Of a DNA stretch of 64,000 nucleotides, positions 57,366 through 64,000 are shown piece after piece. The notes beneath the pieces are model-generated. The model was not told the DNA's origin. It ran no database searches and worked only from the letters and a program-made list of their open reading frames with translations. Source of the stretch: Ciona savignyi (lineage: Eukaryota > Chordata > Ascidiacea > Phlebobranchia > Cionidae). A program made the translations under genes and the position numbers. The stretch lies in contig CH003407.1 in NCBI GenBank assembly GCA_000149265.1, forward strand, positions 1,192,362 through 1,256,361. Direction: 5' to 3'. The first letter of the stretch is position 1. Each line of letters starts with the position of its first letter.

Positions 57366-60269
57366 TCTAGGGCTTTATATTGTTATTTCAGAGACTATCG
57401 CATTAATTATAAAAATTAATAATCTTGTATTGTAACACATTTGTAAATGAGCGCTATACGTTTCGTACTTTTACCCAAAGAATTTAGAAATTTTAAAATG
57501 TCACATTGTTTAGATTAGTTATCGGTATACGATGACGTCATTACAGTCTGTTCGAAGCAGTGGATATATTGCGACAATTATGTTTAATAAATTGCAATAA
57601 ACGTCCTGAGTTAAATAAATTACAAAAAATAGCGCACGTTCCCCCATAGGCATCTACAGTATCATCTAAAAGACCGGGCTAAATTAGAAATCCTCCGATA
57701 TGTGGTTTAAATAAAGTGGTCAATTAATTGCTTTATCCCACTGCTGTCTTCTGTTGTATCTTGTGTTATTAAAAACGAAACGAGTTCTACACATAATTTT
57801 AATCATGTGCTGAAAAATATCCAATGCTAAAACTCGGGGTGTTCAAAATATCTCGTATACTTAAAGACAGGATGTCGTTTTGTCATACTAGATAATTTAC
57901 ATCATTATCCTATATTTTGCCTGAAATTCATACGAACTCAAGTGCCAAGTTCAAAACTCAAACATTGTATTAGAACTTAGCGCTCAGTCAGAGTTTAGAA
58001 TTTCTTAAATTTACATTTGACTAAAATATCTTTAGCTCGCCAAAGAGGCGTTCTCTTAAAGGCCGATGCACACTTAAGGCCGATGCACACTAAGAGCGAT
58101 GCGGGCGACGGCGATAAAGTGAAAGCGATGGCGGGCGATAAATCATCGCTCAGAGCATTCACACTTGGAGCGATGAATCACTCTCATCGCTATACTTTTT
58201 CTGGTACCCTGCCAGTTTTGGCGGGTAACGTGCGCATGTATTGTTAGCCTTGTAGTATTTTAGCAAATTTTATACTTAGACTTTAACGAAGATGAACCGG
58301 ACGAAGATGATTTGTTATTTTCTTCTGCATTTAAACGTATTTAAACCACCACGTTAACAGAAATCCAAATAGTTCGAAAATCCCCAAAAAATTGTGAATA
58401 CGATTGATGTATTGCTAATTGCTCCAACTAATCAAACTCGGTAGGAGCGAGGTAATGTAAATAAAAATATTGCAATATTCTGGTTAAACCGTGTTAAAAT
58501 CTATAGTTACTGTACTAACTGCTACCTGTTAAATGCCATGGAACGACGATACACACAAACTTTATACCTGGTGTGGAAAATAGCTAGCGTTAAAACGCAG
58601 TTAAAATGGCTACCGTTACAATTTCGTCAGAATACACCGTGCTCACAGACGAGCTGTCGTTTTATCTTACTCGATAATTTAAATCATTATCCATGTTAAA
58701 GTTTATGTGTACTGACGGGTTAACTGTTACAACCTGTACAAACCCACTGGGTAACGCAATACGTAAACAACCGTATTTTTAATATTTCCTATTGTGCTGC
58801 ACGAATCCTCAATGATAAAGTTGGCGCCAATTGTGACATACAACGCAATAATACGGATAATAAATTTACGCGCTTTACGTACTATTTTATGGTAAAGTTT
58901 AAGTATGCAAACTTACATAACAAACGGAACTTTTGTTTAACGCATTGATCAACCTGCCTTGGCTCACCATAGAATGAAATGAACTTAATGAGTTAAAACA
59001 TTTAGAAAGGTAAGTTAATAGGTACTAGATATGCAGTGGCAAATTGTGGATAAAGCACGCTAAGAAAATTTCTACCATGTCCAATTATATAAGCATGTCT
59101 ACTCTTTTCTAGAATTTTAGCTATTTTATTGTCGATATTCTTCGTTTTTCAATATTTTAGGACTGAACGTTACAATAATTTAAATTAAAAAATGATTAAT
59201 TAACATTAGAAATACTTAACTTAAATATATCTCTTTTTAAGAGTAAACTCACATATTTTAAATTTATTTTTTTAAGTTTATTTTATACTTTTTTCTAAAA
59301 GGAATTGTTTATTTTAGTTCGATGGAACCAAAAAACAAAGAATATCGACAACAAAATTTAAAATGTGGAAAATACGTAATAACTGGATAAATTATCTTTA
59401 AATCAATATAAAAATAAATTATATTTTCTTAGATTAAAGTGGTTACTTACACGATTGCTTTTTGGTCATGTTAGGAGGGGTATTACTCATCGTTTAATTT
59501 ATATAAATGTTTACTTGTCGGATAGTCGTGTAGCATGTTTCTTCTTCTTTCCAATGATTCCAAGATTGTGCTTGTAGGCCTACTACAGGTCGAGTTATGT
59601 AGTTTTATACTCGCGGGGGATAGTATGTAATAGCTGGGTAAAGTCTGCTGTAGGCCTACATTTATTTTCGTTTCGAACATGACCAAAAAGCGAGCGTGTA
59701 ATAAACCACTTAAATGCAGAAATATGGTATTTATTCTTATACTGAAATAAGAATAAACAAGCACAATGCATTGCACTATCGGTAGGAGCGAGGTAAAAAT
59801 ACTGCAATATGCTGTTTAAACCGTGTTAACTCGTAGTCCTTGTGCTAACTGCTGAACCCTGTAAAATGCTTTCACGGACATATAAAACTGAACTTCAATT
59901 TTTTTGTTTAAGTAAATTTATGCGAAACCGGAACTAACAAAGAATGCGGAACTACATTTCTAACCAAGCGTGTAAGTGCTTAGTTGCGACGAATTGTGCA
60001 ATAGTGGAAAAACAGGAAATAACATGTCTGTACTTCTTACTTCGGTGTCTAGAAAAATTATTTAAAACTTTGTGTAAATAAAACTGTTGTCTTGCTGTTT
60101 TTTTCTTGGCATTATCTTTGTAAATATGTAGCCTTAATCTAATCTCAATATTCATTCATCAATCGATTAAAAGTGTAGCACACACGGCTATATTTTGTGC
60201 GTTATACACGGCTATATTTTATAATTTGCAAAACAACGTTTAACGAACAAGTTAGGCTGACATGATGCT

Positions 60270-60460
60270 GGTCGGTTGACGCCACTTTGGCAATGTGCGA
60301 GTAAGTTTTAAAGATTGTGACATCACATAAGCTGACGTATGAGCAATGACGTCAACGGTTCAGGATCAGGTTCAGAAGTGGTGACGTAGGAATCGTTGAC
60401 GTAAACCAAAGGTGATGACGTAATAGTGGTGAAAATATTGTTGTTTTGTGACGTCACTAG
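60270..60460. promoter_or_regulatory. Cluster of CRE-like TGACGT motifs, cluster B
   Basis: This is a duplicate of cluster A with TGACGTAT near 60333, TGACGTCA at 60347-60354, TGACGTAG near 60382, TGACGTAA near 60398 and 60416, and TGACGTCA at 60449-60456. One site that is intact in A (57181) reads TGACGCCA here. Confidence 0.5.
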
Positions 60461-60694
60461 AGTAACATCTTCATTTCAAAGTGCATTATGTAGACCCTGA
60501 GGCACAAAAATGGTAATCAGTATAACATAATGTGTATTACAATACGTGATCCTATATTCTATAGAAAAAAAGCAAAACAAAATTAACAAAACTTTTTGAA
60601 CCCAGTAAGTTAAAATGTTAAAGACATTCTCTAACAATAAGGCAAAATACAAAAAGGGGCGTTCCCATGTTTTTAACAACATTAATTTTTGTTT

Positions 60695-60981
60695 TAGGAT
60701 AGGATGGGATAGGATATTCATCTTTATCCCCGTGAATGGGAAAACTTAGGGTGTTAATACACGGGCAATCGTCAGATCACCTCGCGTCCATCGTTGGGTT
60801 ACCAGAGCTATTGCAGTGTGTTGTATATGATAGACACGTTCCTTCAATTTGGTAAAACCCATTAATCCGCTGGGTTTAGGCAATGTCCGTAAAGTGCCTT
60901 GCCCAAGGACACAACCGACTAGTTAGCGAACAATTTCGCACCTTCAACCTTTCGATTGAAAGGCGACGCACCTAACCGTTA
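60695..60981 (-). mobile_element. tRNA-derived SINE, interrupted by a Harbinger element
   Basis: This is a minus-strand copy running from AGGATGGGATAGGATATTCA to the tRNA-like head. The head is split: CCTAACCGTTA is followed by the element at 60982, and resumes at 63408 with TTAGACCACCGGGCCGG. Confidence 0.9.
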
Positions 60982-63410
60982 AGGGCTCCACACACATATA
61001 GCGTTTCGCGTCAAAACCTCGCGTCTGCCGTAAAACTCCTTGCGTTGGGTCATACACACTCGCGCCAGACAAACGCAAGTCGAGAGAAGTGGCTCAATAG
61101 CGTCAAACGTCAGAGTTAAAAATATTTTAACTTTTGCGCAAGACGCAATAGGCAGAAAAATGAAAGAGACACTGTTTTAACTTGATTATTTCAATAAAAA
61201 TCAAGGTAGACCAGAGAATAAGTAAAAAAATGATTATTTAATTACAGCATTATAACATTTATTTGTTTAGTTGGTTTTAAATATCATTTAAACTAAGTTT
61301 TAGCACAATTTTGGTATGACATAGATCCAAAAATGTCCAAAACAGATTTTAATGAGTTACTGATTAATTTGGTACAAGCAAGTCCACATCTGTATGATTT
61401 AAAGAATCAGTATTATAAGAATAAGATGAGAAAAGAAAATACCTGGACTAACATAAATGGACAAATAGGAAAACCAGGTAGGGTATACCGGTAGTTTATT
61501 GTTTAATGTGGTTTTATGTTATGTGTGAATTAAAACACAATGTTTGTTGAATTTGGTGTTGAACATTTATTAGCAGAGGCATGTATGAAACGATGGAGAA
61601 GTTTAAGGGATAGATTTTTAAGAGAGAAAAAAAACCATAAAGTATGAAAGTGAGCGAATTCGTTGTGGCAACATGTTCAACATGGGAACATGATGAAAAT
61701 ATGCAATTTTTGCAAGATCACCTCCCATCACTGATTGTAAGTACCGGTATCTGTTTGTATTGTTTATAAAATGTAGCATGTTTCCAATGGACAAGGCAGT
61801 TAGCGCACATTGCTTCAACCAAGTACGGGTACCAGTAGTTAAATAGGTTTAACAAGTATACTGGTGAAGTGGTAACTAACAGGCACACAACACAAGGATA
61901 GTTCTGGTTAACTGACTGTCGGCCCATTTATTGTAATATTCCCACCCTAAAGTAGATATGGATATGCTTTTTATTCTACACCTGCATACATTGATGTATT
62001 GTTTGTTGCCGAAACATTAAGACTGACTGTTGTTTGCAGGACTGTTTTTAACATTCAATAGCAAGAGCAACCAACAACATCCAGGGAAACAGACTCACCG
62101 ATTGAAAGTTTTTAAATCGCTGGGTCAAGTGGCGGTAAGAGTTTTTTTTTATACTCTAGGCCGTAGCACATTTGCAACTTATAATTCCACTTTTCTTTTT
62201 ACAGAGTTTATTTAATTGAAGCACATCAACCTAGTTTTAACTGATGCTACTACATACACCGAACTAAACACCCCAACAGAACTATCCATGACGTCAACAA
62301 TAGATTGCCCTTCGCCTGCTGAATCGCTTTAGTCTGCACCACAGAACAAAAAAAGAAAGCTGGATTTCTAAGTTAAATTTGCAGGTTTTCATTTTGTACA
62401 TAACTTTATAATCATGTACCGCAAACGGTTAACCCATTTGTTGTCAGTCAACCAATAAAATAATTCAAAAACTAATTTGTGTGTAAACATTTTTTTACCA
62501 TTGTACATCAGTTTATATGCTCTTACAATGTCCAATTAAAAATATTTAGATTTATGTGGACCACTACCGGTTAATTTTTTTTTTATTAATGGTTTTCAGA
62601 TTTTAGATATCCACAGCTCTAATAACCACTTACTTTATTACTAGAAAGACCTCATTTTTATTCTGAAAAGAAATTCTGAATATATGAAAAGTGCAGCTCA
62701 GACAAACATTGTGCAGGATGATATGTACGATAGTTTCGGAAAATTTACTGCTGCTAAACTACGTAGTCTAAATGGGACAACATCTGATGAAGCTATGGCT
62801 GCAATTATGCAGATATAGTTAACTCTAAAAAACTTTCACATTAAACATACCAATTACTGTAATTGCAAATTTGTTATTTGGTACCAATGAACTGGAAAGC
62901 ATGCAGCTAGTTGATTATAGTATTTTTATGTATATGTTACTTTTCAGTGTTATTGTATATCTTCAGTCATGAATATACACTGCCTTTCCAAGCTAACTGT
63001 AATAGTTAATTTTTCATTTCATAGCACTGTATTGCTCTTTCTTCGTTTGATATTTTGCAATAAAAATAAATGTCAAGTAAGTTGTTTGTTATATGAAAAT
63101 GGTGTAAAAAATATAAAAAGAACATTAGTAAAAAGAAAGAGTGGTTATATGTCTAGAAACATGTGACAATAAAGTAAAGAGATTGGACATTTTATTTTGC
63201 TTAATTCGTTTTCTACTCGTGAATACAATCTTTCTAATGGCCAGTAAACAAAAACCACGTGGGAATGTTTTGACGCAATACGTCTTCATGAACGCGAGTG
63301 TGTGTGCATGGTCTCGCGTCTCTCTTAAACGCAACGCTTGACGAGAGAATGACGAGACGCGAGAAACGCGAAGGATTGCGCAAAACGCTATATGTGTGTG
63401 GAGCGCTTTA
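60979..63410. mobile_element. PIF/Harbinger-type element (2426 bp) with TTA target duplication
   Basis: The element is 60982-63407. Terminal inverted repeats of 22 bp differ at one base (AGGGCTCCACACACATATAG versus AGCGCTCCACACACATATAG, then CG). TTA lies on both sides (60979-60981, 63408-63410), restoring an intact SINE head when the element is removed. Inside are exons of a MADF-like protein on the + strand, but no recognisable transposase on either strand. Confidence 0.9.
61334..62818 (+). pseudogene. MADF-like protein of the Harbinger-type element
   Basis: A first exon starts at ATG 61334 and runs to about 61479. It reads LLINLVQASPHLYDLKNQYY and ENTWTNINGQIGKP, the N-terminal half of a MADF domain, with a GTAGGG donor. 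The second part (from about 61577) reads CMKRWRSLRDRFLREKK, followed by a frame break in an A-rich run. The frame resumes with YESERIRCGNMFN and ENMQFLQDHLPSL, with a donor at about 61737. Downstream pieces include a Gln/His-rich segment (near 62075) and a C-terminal piece ending MAAIMQI with TAG at 62818. It looks decayed as read; the exact exon structure is uncertain. Confidence 0.6.
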
Positions 63411-64000
63411 GACCACCGGGCCGGACGATTTATGGTGTATTTACACACAGTAAATGAATGGCTTTCACTCAAACAGAATAAACTTCTAAATCATATACAA
63501 CACATTACAATAGCTTCGGTAAACCAGCGTTGGCTTAAAGATTATTTGACAATTGCGAGAAAACTCATAAAAAAACTAAAATTGCGTTTTATTCTGTTAT
63601 AAAAATAAAAAAAGGAATAATAGGATAGGATATTTAGTTTATTTTCTGTGAATGAAAAAACCAAGGGGTTTAACACACGGGCGATCGTTAGAACACCTCG
63701 CAATTTGCAGTGTTGTGTTCAATTCACTTGTTCCTTTAATTAAGTAGAATCCATTTATCCGCTGGGTTTGAGCAATGTACATTAAGTGCATTTTGCCCAA
63801 GAACACAACCGACTGACTATCTACCGACCAGTTACGAAGTTGAAACCTTTAGGTTGGAAAGCGACCCACTAACTCACCAAGCTAATCACTCTGACAATAT
63901 CATAACCGAAATTCTAAGGAAAATCCTACAATGTCACAATACCATTGAATTGATTAAAGGATTTTTAAAATTTTTGGAAAACGATTTTTGAAATGCAACG
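63408..64000. other. SINE head remainder and further SINE copies
   Basis: 63408-63425 is the rest of the split SINE. About 63470-63560 is a diverged + strand SINE body (ATACAACACATTACAATAGC). About 63618-63890 is a minus-strand SINE with AATAGGATAGGATATT tail, GGTTTAACACACGGGCGATC body and a degraded head. No gene is seen. Confidence 0.7.

Larger units (their letters stand above)
56560..60480. repeat. Dispersed duplicated segments around the CRE clusters
   Basis: The stretch 56690-57360 is partly repeated at 58765-58890 and 59875-60470. A short motif (GAAAAATAGCCAGTGTTAAA at 56565, with relatives near 57810 and 58577) occurs three times. No frame is preserved between copies, so this is not a gene family. 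A truncated MITE-like piece with GCGATG/CATCGC inverted motifs lies at about 58060-58215. Confidence 0.65.

Noticed and set aside
58060..58247. GCGATG-rich frame of 76 codons
   Set aside because: The composition and inverted GCGATG/CATCGC motifs indicate a truncated MITE, not a gene.

Overview
The window is eukaryotic nuclear DNA: AT-rich, with short exons, GT-AG introns and many short mobile elements. Gene content points to an invertebrate chordate, most likely an ascidian of the Ciona type. The evidence is a chitin/cellulose-active AA15 copper oxygenase fused to a CBM14 domain, compact WDFY2 and MIC27 (APOOL) orthologues, a Barx homeobox gene, and abundant tRNA-derived SINEs, hAT MITEs and Harbinger elements. 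The species call is inference.

Layout. Positions 106-941 hold the last exon of a MIC27/APOOL gene. Positions 1584-10126 hold a complete 12-exon WDFY2 gene (399 aa; WD40 plus FYVE). Positions 12320-17054 hold a complete 9-exon secreted AA15 polysaccharide monooxygenase (340 aa: signal peptide, AA15, Thr-rich linker, CBM14). Positions 40087-42736 hold a complete 4-exon Barx-type homeobox gene (236 aa). All lie on the + strand.

The central feature is a large direct duplication. Unit 1 (12715-25649) runs from inside LPMO exon 2 to inside the Barx homeobox exon. Unit 2 (25650-41329) repeats the same order. At 25649/25650 the Barx homeodomain joins LPMO exon 2 in the same reading frame. So the first Barx copy lacks homeodomain helix 3, and the second LPMO copy lacks its promoter, signal peptide and first copper-binding histidine. 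The two end genes (LPMO copy 1, Barx copy 2) are intact. Each unit has changed since. Unit 1 carries a SINE and a 4-kb block with a dead Harbinger element and a LINE fragment. Unit 2 carries a hAT MITE, two extra CBM14 terminal exons each preceded by a copy of LPMO upstream DNA, an inverted segment, and a 1.6-kb tandem duplication bridged by a 60-bp filler and containing fold-back repeats. A misjoined haplotype in a highly polymorphic species is a real alternative.

From 42.7 kb to the end there is little coding sequence. It holds SINEs, hAT elements with 8-bp target duplications, a large inverted repeat interrupted by a 100-N gap, two related clusters of CRE-like TGACGT motifs, one plausible single-exon minus-strand gene (55951-56298), and a 2.4-kb Harbinger-type element. 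That element has 22-bp inverted ends and TTA target duplications, encodes a MADF-like partner rather than a transposase, and sits inside a SINE.
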